A DNA stretch of 64,000 bases from Mucidula mucida (Eukaryota; Basidiomycota; Agaricomycetes; Agaricales; Physalacriaceae): NCBI GenBank assembly GCA_015501055.1, contig JADNYV010000001.1, positions 248,001 through 312,000 of the forward strand, read 5' to 3'. Below, one piece after another: positions 48,501-59,096 of the stretch (position 1 is the stretch's first letter; every line of letters starts with the position of its first letter). A model generated the notes under the pieces. It saw nothing but the letters and a program-made list of their open reading frames with translations, did not search any database and was not told where the DNA came from. Position numbers and translations under genes: made by a program.

Positions 48501-49499
48501 GGTCTGGAAGACGTTAGTCCATCTCCTCAGCCCAAACCCGTGGAGCGGAGGACTCGGAAGGGTCGACAGAGTTCCGTGCATGATCTGGTGGACTTGTGGG
48601 GAGGAGGAGCAGCAATGGCTGCGCCCAAAGAGAAGGAGAAGGAATCGACGAGATCTACTATTACGCCGATAACGCCAAAGACGCCTACCACGAAGGCTCA
48701 GCGCCGGACAACGATGATGGTTGGCTCGACGTTGACTGAGTCCAAACATGATAGACCTTCGGCGTTATTGTTATCTAATGATCCTGGCCGTACCCCTCAA
48801 CCCATGAAGTCGAGGACGGCCTCCGGACGGCACGAGAAGCAGCCATCCCTCTGCTGCGCCATCTCCATCGCCCATATCTCCTCGTGGCCGTCCCCAGTCG
48901 ATGTTCATCTTCCCCAGCACAGATTCCCCGGCGCCTTCGTCGGCGACATCGTCCGGTCTGTCTGCCCCAGACGAGCCGAAACCTAGAACAGCACGGCGGA
49001 CATCTATCAACGATATGGTACAGAAGTTCGAGGCCATCGATGCAAGTGCGCGAGTTTTCGGCTCCAAGGCGACCAGCCTCAAGTCGCCTACGGAGAATGG
49101 ACGTCTACCATCAATACCCACAGGCGGCGCCCGATCCGAGCATGCTGTGCCCATGAAGGCTACGCTGCCCGTTCCAGAAGAGGCCATGCAAATGGCTCCC
49201 GTCACTCGGACGTCGCCAAGACCCATCTCACCGCTGGGTCAGAAGCACATCGTACCTCCGCCTAGGACATCCTCGATTAAGCCAGCGCCAGCTCGCAAGT
49301 TGACTGTTGACGACACTAGGAACGCTCAGGGAGAAGTTCGTTCTCCTTCCCAGAGAAACCGTACCAGGGCGTCGGTAAACTTATTGACCAGTGGCAGCGT
49401 AAGGCTGCAGAACCAGAAATACGATCGCCGACACCGAAGAGAGGCGGATTGGTGGTGAAGCGGGCTGGATTGGTGAGCGGTGGCGCTGGAAGAAGCTAA
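45589..49499 (+). CDS. Ark/Prk (NAK)-family Ser/Thr kinase with long disordered tail
   Basis: NAK-family kinases (yeast Ark1/Prk1/Akl1, animal AAK1/GAK) phosphorylate endocytic coat and actin proteins. Kinase features: a Gly-rich loop SQGGFAHVYLV across an intron; VLKRM with the catalytic Lys; EVDVMRLLKGHPNIV; LMEFCPGGGIIDMMN; catalytic LLHRDLKVENIL (46206-46240); CDFGSSA in place of DFG's usual follow-on; YRAPEMVDLY; and KSDVWALGVLLYKL. Exons: 45589-45691, 45741-45872, 45924-46029, 46082-46567 and 46620-49499. The last exon encodes about 950 Ser/Pro-rich residues ending with a conserved PYQGVGKLIDQWQRKA block and GGAGRS at the stop (49497-49499). In that exon the sensible frame changes near 48175, 48405, 48850 and 49355. 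The kinase domain itself is intact. Confidence 0.85.
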
Positions 49500-49655
49500 C
49501 TTACGATATTACACACCCATTATTTGGACTCTGTTTTGACGACAACTAATTATTCTCTGGATATACATTTGCATTGTCGATTTTTGATACAGCCCGTTGT
49601 GTAACACAAAGCAAAATAACAATAAGTAAGAACAGAGAGACAGAGAGAGAGAGGA

Positions 49656-50626
49656 CTAAGCGTCGGAATCCGAATCAGACGCAGCTTCTTCATAAGAGGA
49701 CTGCCGCATGGCGTCGCGTCGTGTGTGGCCCAATAATGCGCGGGCGCCTTCCTTTCCCTTGCCGACCTCCCATGCGGCAGCGTCCTTGGCGTACATGTGC
49801 CCTTGAACACGGTCGGTATTGCCTCCGATGCCCAGTTGATACGCTGCGGCGTCGGCACGCGCGAGATTCGAGTTATTGGGGTGTATGAATATGTGGTCGG
49901 GCTTTGATTTGGAACGGGGCCGTGTTGAAACCTGTGTTGACTCCGTTGAAGACTCAGATAGCAAGGGCTGTTCGAGTCCGTAAGACCTGTGGTGCGGTGA
50001 GTGGCGGAATGGAAGGGGAAGGGAGAGAACGCGTACTCTTTCTCGAGCGGTTGATAGTTCGGAGGGTGCTGATATTCGATGATGAATTGCGCGAAGGCTA
50101 ATGTCGTGACCTTAAATTGGTGAGATGGTTGAGAATGGCCCCGGGAAAATGGATGGATAGTTGCTCACAGTAACCAATATGAGACTTCCAGTAGCGCCAT
50201 CAGCGAGATGTTCAGTGTGAAAGAACAGAACAACTCACCCAACGTGGAACGACATGGCAATGAGCATGTACAATCTGCATGATTTCTGGATCAGTGAAAC
50301 ACGGAGAGATTTGGACAAATTGAACATACAGCCGCAGGAAGGTCACGACCCAGTACAATGACGCCCGCCAGAGCGCATACTGCCAGCGACCGTGCCCAAC
50401 AAAATGGGGACACCAGCGGTTGTCCGACGCGAAAGAAACCAGCCTGACAGAATCCGTCAGCTGTCAAGGCGTCCTTCGAAATCTTTTACCTTTCTGTCAG
50501 ACATACTCCCACCGACAGCAGAGCGCCCGCTATGAAGCTCGAAAAAGAATCAAGATGAATGGCTGGTAAGAGAACGTGGGCGCCGCTGAAAGACCAATGC
50601 AAGTAATCCTCCCAATTTGAATCCAT
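49656..50626 (-). CDS. Ctr-family copper transporter (Ctr2-like)
   Basis: The protein starts MDSNWEDYLHWSFSGAH (50626), then helix 1 (FIAGALLSVGVCLTE), a loop with a Trp/His-rich segment, and helix 2 with the copper-selective MxxxM motif as YMLIAMSFHVG (about 50272-50240). Helix 3, LILVTVTTLAFAQFIIEY, is built from a 16-nt micro-exon (50169-50184) and the following exon. The C-terminal tail is hydrophilic and ends in an acidic Ser/Asp repeat at 49656. Ctr proteins form trimers that import Cu+ across the plasma or vacuolar membrane. No Met-rich extracellular domain is present, which fits Ctr2-like vacuolar forms. Five or six exons, no frame break. Confidence 0.75.
50169..50184 (-). other. 16-nt micro-exon of the copper transporter gene
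   Basis: Flanked by a GTGAGC donor (50168-50163) and an AAG acceptor. It supplies residues of the third membrane helix and keeps the frame between the exon ending MSFHVG and the exon beginning VTTLAFAQ. Confidence 0.55.
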
Positions 50627-50878
50627 CGTTGCGCGAAAAGTAGAGTCAAGTTCGTTTGTTGACTTGGCAAGGTGAGAAGAAGAAGAAAATGTCAAGGTTT
50701 CTACCGCGACTGATATTGGCGGTATATCATGAGCAGAGTGAAATGAAGATGCGGTAAAGACTGGGTAAAGACCCCGATCTAGCCATTTCTATGACGATCC
50801 CAGGGTAAAACCTGCAGCTAAATTCGTCCACATCCGTTGATCCAAGAAAGATGATACACATACGCTATACAAGAAATG

Positions 50879-53005
50879 CTACAGGTAAATACATACTGGA
50901 CACCTATAACGCAGGCTCGGTGGCAGCAGGACAAGAGGTTGCCGTGTTCCTAACGCTTTCTCCTCCCTCCACTCGCAATCGTTCTTGTACTCACAATAAC
51001 TAAATTAACCAAAGTCAACGAGATGGCCGATTCTGAAGAGTAATATCCTTACTTGCATCGCCGGGCATTTTCTATTGAAACGCCCTCAGCAGGACGTCTG
51101 CCGTGCCACCATTCCAGTATACTAACCAGGTAGTTGTCAAGGAATGTAGGGTCATGATCAAACTCCTTCGTTCCAATAATCCTGAATGGATCCTCTTTCC
51201 GCGAAGGCATTGGCGTTGATGTGTTTACAGCTACGCCCAGCAAATTTGTTGGAAGCGGTAATGCATCCGCACCTAAGAACCGGTTAGAGCATGTGTAAGT
51301 AAAGAGCGTTGCGACTTGCTAGCTTGGTAGTTCCTGTCGGAAAGCATCTTATTCCAGTGCTCCAATAACGACAGCTGCTGAGCCACGACAATGTCGTCGG
51401 CGTCGGGAGGAAGTGCGTCGCCCGGTTTGGGCTTCCGGCGACGATATACGAGCTGCAATGACTTCTCTAGACCGGAGATGTCCAATTCCGGAATTCTTTC
51501 GGTCCATAGACGTGTCAAGTCGTCGAGACATGTAAACTGCACGTCTCCAAGTACACTGCGCGCATCCTCGATGAACTTGTCTGAGAAAGTCCAGTTTGAG
51601 TCGACGTCGACCGCCCTCCAGAATTCGACAAAATCATAGGGATGTTTCATATCCAGCAGGGAGGACAGAAGGTGATGATATGTCATGAGCTGGAGACGCG
51701 ATTGCATAGTATCCTCGTCGGGGGTAGAGAGTCTGTTTTACGAGACTTGGTGTCGATGAGCCTCAGTGTGTGCATGGGTTTGGAACGTCGCGCGACAGAA
51801 GCAGGAGAACAGCGAATGGGCGAGTCAGGTATCTTGGTCGCATAATCAGTGATTCGTGATTGATTATCTTCTGTAATATTATCGCGACTTCTTTTTGACT
51901 TCGAGGGGAGAGAGACGCATCCCGAGAACGCTTCGTCTTCTCTGGTAGCTTGTCTCTCACAATTTCATCCTGTAGACGCATGAGACTTTGCCGGCTTAAA
52001 TATCGGAGTCTTACTATTATCCCTGTTACTATATCTCCTCTGATGATACCGAACACAGGAACTTCGCGCTGCGAAGAAAGGTGTGAGCGACATCTACAGT
52101 GACTGAGTGCTAACCTACGGCCTGTCCTTCTGCGATGACTGATTGCATAGCGGACAACATGTTCACCAAGCTACAGTAATAGTGAGTGAAAGAATCTGGA
52201 ATTATATTAGAGTCATACCGAAGACCCCACCGGTCTTCTTCAGTTGTGACGGTGATTGAACGGCAACAGGTTTGAGCTGTTTTTCCAACTTCTTGTGAAG
52301 TGCCTACTTGTCTATGAGCGTCGCCCTAGAGAATGCAGTGTCATGCTTACACTTCCGCCTTCAAGATTTTATCATTGACGACGGCAACCTCTTTCTCTGC
52401 AACAATCGTCTTCCCAAGACGCGATACAAAAGATTTCGGGCGGTGCTCTAACTTCTTTGTGCGCTTGCCATACAATCCATATTCAAATTGTACTTCACAC
52501 CTTATACAACGCGAATTTAGACTGTGTCGTAAGACGACAAAGGACTTCGTACTTACCAAGCTGGTGACACCAAGTCAGTTACTGAAAGCCGCTTCGACTT
52601 GCGAAATCGCTGAAACGGACTCCGTTCTGGTATCTTCATATCCGGTAAGTCGTCCGAGTCATACGTGATTTGAACCCCCGGAGCTGCTAAATCCGCTTTA
52701 GACGATGATGACGACAAAGAAACAACCGCGGCGGCATCCAGAATCTCGAAGTCCTGTTCTGTGAGAGTGCCAAAGCCACCGTCGGAGAACTCATCCGTGG
52801 TACACGACGCGGCGCGTACCAAAGGCTTCTTCGGATACGATATCGCATCCAGTTTGTCGAAGTCTTCTTCTGTGAGTCCAGCAAACTCTCCTTCGGAGTA
52901 TTCATCCGTGTCATTGCCCGATTGTGGCATTTTAGCGACCGTAGAGTATGTTGCCAATGACAAGGATTTGTGTAGTAATCCCAGAGGGCGTAGGATTCTG
53001 AGCAT
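50879..53005 (-). CDS. EXO5: EXO5/DEM1 mitochondrial single-strand exonuclease V
   Basis: Exonuclease V is a Fe-S-containing nuclease needed for mitochondrial genome maintenance. The start chosen at 53005 gives a presequence rich in Arg, Leu and Ser (MLRILRPLGLLHKSLSLATYSTVAK). An acidic spacer with two similar EEDF/EQDF patches follows. Then come WCEVQFEYGLYGKRTKK, the REVPVFG region, GIIDEI (one intron inside), TYHHLLSSLL and the LEHWNKMLSDRNYQ segment. Near the end EFDHDPTFLDNYLVSILEWWHGRRP leads to ENARRC, then NYCEYKNDCEWRE across an intron. These Cys residues, with the Cys of WCEV, are the cluster ligands. The stop is at 50879-50881. One C seems missing near 51722 in a C run, just before DEDTMQSRLQL. 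An in-frame Met at about 52930 could give a shorter, non-mitochondrial form. Confidence 0.85.
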
Positions 53006-54266
53006 TCGCAGGTAAGTTGCAGATGGGCAGGCCTCACGGATTGGGGCTCCAGACACCGTGGCACGCGATGATGACGGTTCCGTTGACAAAACGAAGCGAT
53101 CACGTGGACATGATCGAGTTTTGATTTCCCCGGTCCGAGTCTGACGCGCGCTTCGGAACACACCTCGGTCCTTGATGCGACCCTCTTCAAAAGTTAAAAC
53201 CCAACATCTGTCGAAGTCTCAAAAACTGATCCGTCAAAACTATCCTCGCTCTACATGACTGGGAAGCTTCCATAACCGTCAACATGAATCCCAGTACAGG
53301 AACGCTCGAACGACCCACAAGGTTCGTGAACGCCTAGAATGAATCTTGTCTACGCCGCCGCGGCTATCTTGTAGGGCTGCCGTTCGATTTCTCTTCCTAG
53401 CCAGCTTTTGACCTGTAATTACCCTCGAACTGGAAAGCCATTCGGCCAAGAGTTCGCCGCGTTGAGCCGAAGGAGGACCTCACACAAAGTTGCTCGCCTT
53501 GGTCCTAGACTGTCATGACACACTGCAACAACGCTCGAACAGCTCCCTGTACGGCACGCTGAGCGCCGCCTGCAGGTGGGGGAAGGTCAGTTACAAATGT
53601 TGGACATTTCGAGCGCCCCATAAGCATTTCCTCCCCTCCACGGAAATTCATACAGAACTTTCAATGATGACCGGACAGAAATTGCCCAAAACACGCGATT
53701 TGGATCAACAAAATACGACAACAAGCACAGTATTAGAAGGGATTTCTGTGAAACTCTTGGTCCTTCGGTCGCACCTAGAGCTTCTCAGCCATCTGCAACG
53801 TTAACCTTCTGCACCTCGAGCCTGAAATGATGGTACGCAGTATGCTACTACTACGCCGTCGTCCATGCGCATCACGCCACTGGCATGCACTGAAATTCAA
53901 ACTCGGTTACAAGCTGTATTTGCCCTGTTTCCGCAGCGGCTTGTTGAACACTGTACTTTCAGTTCCAAAACCCCGACTTAAATGGTACTTGTTCCGATTT
54001 TGGGTTTGCAATCAGAGGCTACAACGTCAATCTGCAAACAGCAGAAGTCTGTTGTGTTTGCTCGCGCGCGTCTCGGGGGCTGAGGCCTGAATCTGTGACC
54101 GGGCCGCTGGTGCCTGGTAAAATTTATCAGATAAAAGATAAACCGGACGCCAACGATCGGATCACGATTAGGCACATGAATCTGTCACCTTTGCAGCCAT
54201 CGTCCACCTTTAAATTGAGGATCATGCGAACAGAGCGAGTACTAGCCTCAATTGCTCCCCGACCAA
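53006..54266. other. Intergenic, divergent promoters of EXO5 and the siderophore transporter
   Basis: About 1.26 kb with only short open frames and no recognisable protein. A candidate iron-GATA site lies at 54126-54134. Confidence 0.5.
54126..54134 (+). promoter_or_regulatory. Candidate iron-responsive GATA factor site (ATCAGATAA)
   Basis: ATCAGATAA matches the ATCWGATAA consensus reported for fungal iron GATA repressors (Urbs1, SreA type). It overlaps a reverse GATAA, forming TTATCAGATAA, and another AGATAA follows at 54136-54141. It sits about 135 bp before the start codon of the siderophore transporter, the usual kind of target for such factors. Confidence 0.55.
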
Positions 54267-56953
54267 ATGGAAGATACAAAAAGTACCGAGAGCGGCTCCG
54301 CCTCTAGCGTTGTCATCATTGGCGGAGACAGTCCTGGTGTACAGCGTATTGAGGCTATAACTGCATCCTTCACCAAATGGGCCAAGGTGTCGCTTTTCGT
54401 CTCAATCTTTTTGGTCGCTTATGCGTATGGACTGGACGGAACGATTAGGTTCACATACCAAGTACTTCTCATTCCTTTGCTCTCGTTTTCGTCTCACAGA
54501 CTGGGATGCAGACATACGCGACGAATTCTTATGCTACTCATTCACTCCTGGCGACGATCAACGTCCTTCGGTCTGTTATTGCTGCAGCGGCACAGGTGTG
54601 TACACAGCATCATTTCTTTTTACTCGTTCCTCATTCTCTTCAGCCGACGCTCGCCAAACTCATGGACGTCTTCGGTCGGTTTGAGGTGCTTGTGGTGTCT
54701 GTCGGCTTCTATGTTGTCGGTTAGTGTCCAGTGTACATTTCTTAGTCCGTCGCTCACCACCATCGATGCAGGTACCATCGTTGAAGCTACATCTACCGGT
54801 GTACATGGATTCTCTGGTGGCGCCGTCCTTTACCAGGCAAGTAAACACCTCTCTGTGATGATTGATACTCATCTCCTCCGAGATCGGTTATACAGCTATC
54901 ATGCTGTTGGCGGAGGTCCTGGTTGGCGATACTACATCGTTAAGAAACCGTGTCTTGTTTTCCTTCGTTCCTGCTCTTCCTTTCGTTGTATGTCCCGCGT
55001 TCCTTTTTCGCCACACCGTTTGAAACGCCATCAGATCAACACCTGGATTAGTGGGAATGTAACTGAGGCGGTTCTCGGCGTCACGACATGGCAATGGGGT
55101 ATTGGCATGTGGGCGATCATTTATCTCGGTAATTCGCCTTCGTATATGTCGTCGCGTCTGACTGCTGGCTAGTTTGTTCTCTACCTTTGATGGCGACACT
55201 TTACTTTGCTGGTCGTCGAGCTAAGAGGAATGGTAATCTTGCCGCCTACCGGACTCCCTTCCAACAGCTAGGATTCCGAAAACTTGCGCTTGCCCTTTTC
55301 TGGCAATTGGATGTCATTGGAATCATTTTGATTATTGCAGGTCAGTCATGGAATATGCACCTCTTACGATTACTTGAGCACTGTCATAGTCTTTGCACTC
55401 ATCCTTGTCCCATTCACTTTGGCTGGGTCTGCGAAAGACAAGTGGCGCAGTGGCGACATCATCGCAATGCTTGGTATGTGATTTCCACGTTCGTGACACT
55501 ATGAAATTAACAACGTGGTCAGTGGTCGGGGTTCTGTGTATCCCTGTCTTCGTGTACTGGGAGATGAAGGCTAAACATCCCCTGGTCCCTTTCTCTGTGA
55601 GACGGCATCACGATGAAGCCAATTCATCTTGACTCACCGTGCGTTTATAGCTCTTACAGGACCGTGGTGTATGGGCAGCGCTTGGAATTGCCATGTTGTT
55701 GAACACGAGTACGTAACATTCACCCCCATATTGCAGTATATCTAACCTGCATAGCGTGGTACATGCAGGGAGAGTAGGTGTCAGACGTGTCTTCTTCTCC
55801 TCATAACTGCTAACTCAACATCTAGATATCTTTACACCGTTTTAGGTGAGCCCAATTTGTGGCGGACGCGTACTCTGTTTGCTAATGGATGTAAAGTGGT
55901 CGCCTTCGGCGAAACTATCACATCCGCGACAAGAATCACCAGTCTCTACTCTTTTGCCAGTGTCATCACTGGTACAATTCTAGGATTTGTAGTCCGATAC
56001 GTGCGCTATCTCAAACCATTGTGGGTTTCGACGTTCCTCCTCCCATGCTCTATACCTCATTCTCTCTAGCATTGTTTTTGGTGTTTCTCTTTTCTTCGTG
56101 GCATTTGGTCTCTTGATTCGCTTCCGAGGCGGAGTCGGTTCCAGTAGTCATTCTGCGATAATTGGCGCTCAAATTGTACTTGGTATCGCCGGCGGGTATG
56201 TCATTTGTTCACCGTATTTTCCAATTGTTGACCCCAAATCGATTTTAGGATGTTTTCGTATCCCACACAAGCCAGCATACAAGCTAACACGCGGCACGAA
56301 CGTCAGTGCATTCCAAAATGAAGTCTACTCACTCCACTGAAAACCATTCTCAGATATGGCTACCGTCACAGCCCTCTATCTAGCTTCGTGTGTTATCTGC
56401 CTTCTTTGCTATCTCTTATTCATGATGAGCAGGTACTCAATCGGAAGTGCTTTCGGTGGAACGCTTTCCGGAGGTAAAACGTTTCTCCGCCTACAACGCA
56501 TCCCTTGACTGATGATCCCACCTCCCTAGCCATATGGACGAATGTGAGCTCGTTTCGTTCGACGTTTGGATGAACCTAAGATGTGTGGTTATATTAGGTC
56601 CTACCCGAACAACTGGCCTCTAGGCTGGGAAATGCCACGCTTGCCGCAGAAGTCTATGGCAGTCCTCTGACCTATGGTCTCATGTACGAGTTCGGCTCTT
56701 CGGAGAGAACCGCCATTGTGGACGCGTACAAGCATACGCAAAGGCTGCTATGTATAACTGGCATCGCGTACGTCTGCCCTTCCTTGGTAGAAATCCGTCT
56801 GAACAACATTACTCCAGGCTCTGCGTGCCTCTGCTAGGCTTCGCACTTCTTCTGCGTAATCCTCGTCTGTCCGATGAGCAATCCAACCCAGAAGCAGAGA
56901 AAACGGAGAATTCTGATACCTCCACCTCTGAACCCGAGAAGGCACGGGTCTAA
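54267..56953 (+). CDS. SIT-family siderophore-iron transporter (MFS)
   Basis: This proton-coupled importer of ferric siderophores is in the plasma membrane. The start at 54267 gives an acidic, Ser-rich cytosolic N-terminus, then [23 protein letters not shown], the typical first helix of SIT proteins. [82 protein letters not shown] and [11 protein letters not shown] follow. First exons: 54267-54461, 54512-54595, 54644-54719, 54772-54840, 54896-54987, 55035-55128 and 55173-55340, then several more. Later landmarks are [38 protein letters not shown], and the last helix [14 protein letters not shown] before an acidic tail ending at 56953. Around 55765-55835 an exon end (YMQGE then TAG) does not splice neatly, so a small frame break is possible there. 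The GATA site upstream fits iron control. Confidence 0.85.
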
Positions 56954-57383
56954 ATTCGACAACAAGAGCACCTTCCTTGTATCTATTCATGCTAAAAATG
57001 TACCTGCTGCACCTTCATTGGACCATATACATTACCGAGCGTAGCTCAACTCCCTGCGCCCTGCTTCAGCTTCAGACGTGTACCATGCTCTGTGTCTATC
57101 TCAATGTTCACTTCGAGCATCCCCCTACACAACCATTACAAGGTACATACAACTGCGGCTGCGGTTTTTTTCTCTCGTAGATGTATATCGCTCGCGGCTC
57201 AGCTGCCTCGGAGAACCGACGGAGGTAACTCAACCAGAGGTATCAGCGATGGAAGATCCGGTGCAGATTCGTCGTGACACTCGCACTGCCTCACCAAGAG
57301 ACGATGGTACGTCCCATTTAAGGGACTCTATCGAAGCGCCGATTTGCAGCGAACAACCTTGATAAAAATTTGAAACCTGTACC
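56954..57383. other. Intergenic
   Basis: About 430 bp between two plus-strand transporter-type genes. It should hold the RTA1-like promoter. No gene supported. Confidence 0.4.
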
Positions 57384-58668
57384 ATGGCTCCGCAGTCTTG
57401 TCCATCAGTGACTTGTACAGCACTAAGTGGAGAAGTATAAAACCTCATGCAAAGCGCGTACAAGCCAGCGATCTTCCTGAAGGATATGGTACGCGTTCTC
57501 AACGCGTTACGTAGTGTTGGTTAACTTCAACCACTACAGCGCCGGGCAGCGTTTGGTACTATGCTCCGAATAAAGGTAAGTAGGCACTTGTCTACCGATG
57601 TGATGTTAACTGACGCGCACACCTCCAGGTGCTCCCATTGCATTCGCCGTCCTGTTTGCCATTTCAGGTGTCGTACACGCATATCAGTGCTTGTGCGTAT
57701 AAAGTCCCTCATCTTTTCATCTCCACATGCTCACCTTTCTCCGTAGCCGCTATAAGTCCTGGAAGGTCGCTGGCATGCTTTCATGGGCTTCGTTGCTCTT
57801 TGTCGCCGCGTTTGTGACGCGTGAACTGGGAGCCTACAACTATGATGATCTTGGCATATTCATAGCGAGCTCAGTGATATTTCTTATTGCCGCGTATGTA
57901 CAACTGTGTTTGTGCTTCTACGTGTCTGAGATACTTGGTAGGCCGGTGTACGAAGGCGCTAATTACTTCCTTCTAGGAAGGATCCTCTATTACGTGCCTT
58001 ACAATTCGCCCATACATCCCGGACGCGTAGTGTCTACGTTCCTGGGAATCGACCTTTTCATCGGCGTTCTCACCGGTGTCGGGGCTCCTCGTGTGGCCAA
58101 CTCAAACTTGTCCGATTCCGAGATTGAGGTCGGAAAAAGTCTTCTGAAGGCGGCCCTCCTCCTCCAGCTCGTCTCCATGTTTTCCTTCGTTTGCATCACG
58201 GCGCGTTATCAATACAGATGTTCGAAGACCGGGACGCTTCCCAAGAACTTGAAGACTGTCCTGATCGTCCTGTATATGAGCTGTTCGTTCATCACCGTCC
58301 GGACGATCTATCGGACTGTGGAGTACTTTGAAGCCGCCAGCTTGAACGTGTACGCAGACACGTTCAATATCAGCACTGTTCTCAAGCATGAATGGTTCTT
58401 CTGGGTGTTTGAAGCGATGTTCATGTTCGCCAACACTGTCCTGCTCAACCTCTTCCATCCTTCTCGATACTTGCCCAAGAACAACAAGATCTATTTGGCG
58501 CAGGATGGTGTTACGGAGATCGAGGGTCCGGGTTACGAGGATAAACGCAACTTCTTGCTCACTCTTTTTGATCCTTTCGACGTGGTTGGCCTGATCACCA
58601 AGAGAAACGAGAAAGAGAAATTCTGGGAGAAGGAGCACAAGGCGTCGCAGTCTGCGGACTCAGTCTAG
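57384..58668 (+). CDS. RTA1-like membrane protein (lipid-translocating exporter family)
   Basis: This fungal seven-helix family is linked to resistance to 7-aminocholesterol and to sphingoid-base and lipid stress. Exons: 57384-57488, 57540-57575 (36 nt), 57629-57692 and 57747-58668. The spliced product reads PGSVWYYAPNKGAPIAFAVLF, VVHAYQCFRYKSWKVAGML and GAYNYDDLGIFIASSVIFLIAAY. Family-defining ILGRPVYEGANYFLLGRILYY is replaced in the usual AA.Y slot by EGANYFLLG. Later helices include TVLIVLYMSCSFITVRTIYRTVEYFE and HEWFFWVFEAMFMFANTVLLNLFHP, and FHPSRYL precedes a charged C-terminus. The large last exon is fully open. In exon 1 the frame from ATG 57384 must slip once (about 57430) to reach GYAPGS, so the first 30 residues are uncertain. 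Confidence 0.82.
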
Positions 58669-59096
58669 TTATATACTCACTGATACGGTCTACGTAGTTA
58701 TTCAACATTCTTTACGGCGATATGACTATTTAGCAAGCCTCTGTATGATTTTAGGACGCACTCACTACAGAGCTCGGAAGCGCGAATGTGTCACTTGAGA
58801 GTTGAGTTATTGAGACCGAGGTTTAGAGATCTCCCACGCTTAGTTGCGACCTGCTTTCAACCTAAAATGTGCTTTATGCGATGTTCTTAGGAAACACGGG
58901 CCACATGAGGGTATGCACATTATCTGCTGGCTTCTTCAGCCATATAAACATGGTTTGTTTGCTCAGGACGCTCAAGCTTACAACACTTGCAGCCCATGTG
59001 GGCTCGACCTTCTACTTGTGTTGGCCGAATGATTCTTGCCGTTGAAACCCGACGAAAGATGGCATATGTTTTGGCTCACTCTACATCAACTCCAAC
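58669..59096. other. Intergenic
   Basis: About 430 bp with no recognisable gene. It includes the promoter of the alpha-galactosidase gene. Confidence 0.4.

Noticed and set aside
53490..54090. Two open frames between EXO5 and the siderophore transporter
   Set aside because: Composition is unremarkable, with no domain and no convincing splice sites. Treated as promoter region.
54834..54845. Possible GC donor (CAG|GCAAGT) in the siderophore transporter gene
   Set aside because: A canonical GTAAAC donor four bases later joins in the correct phase and gives the better protein.
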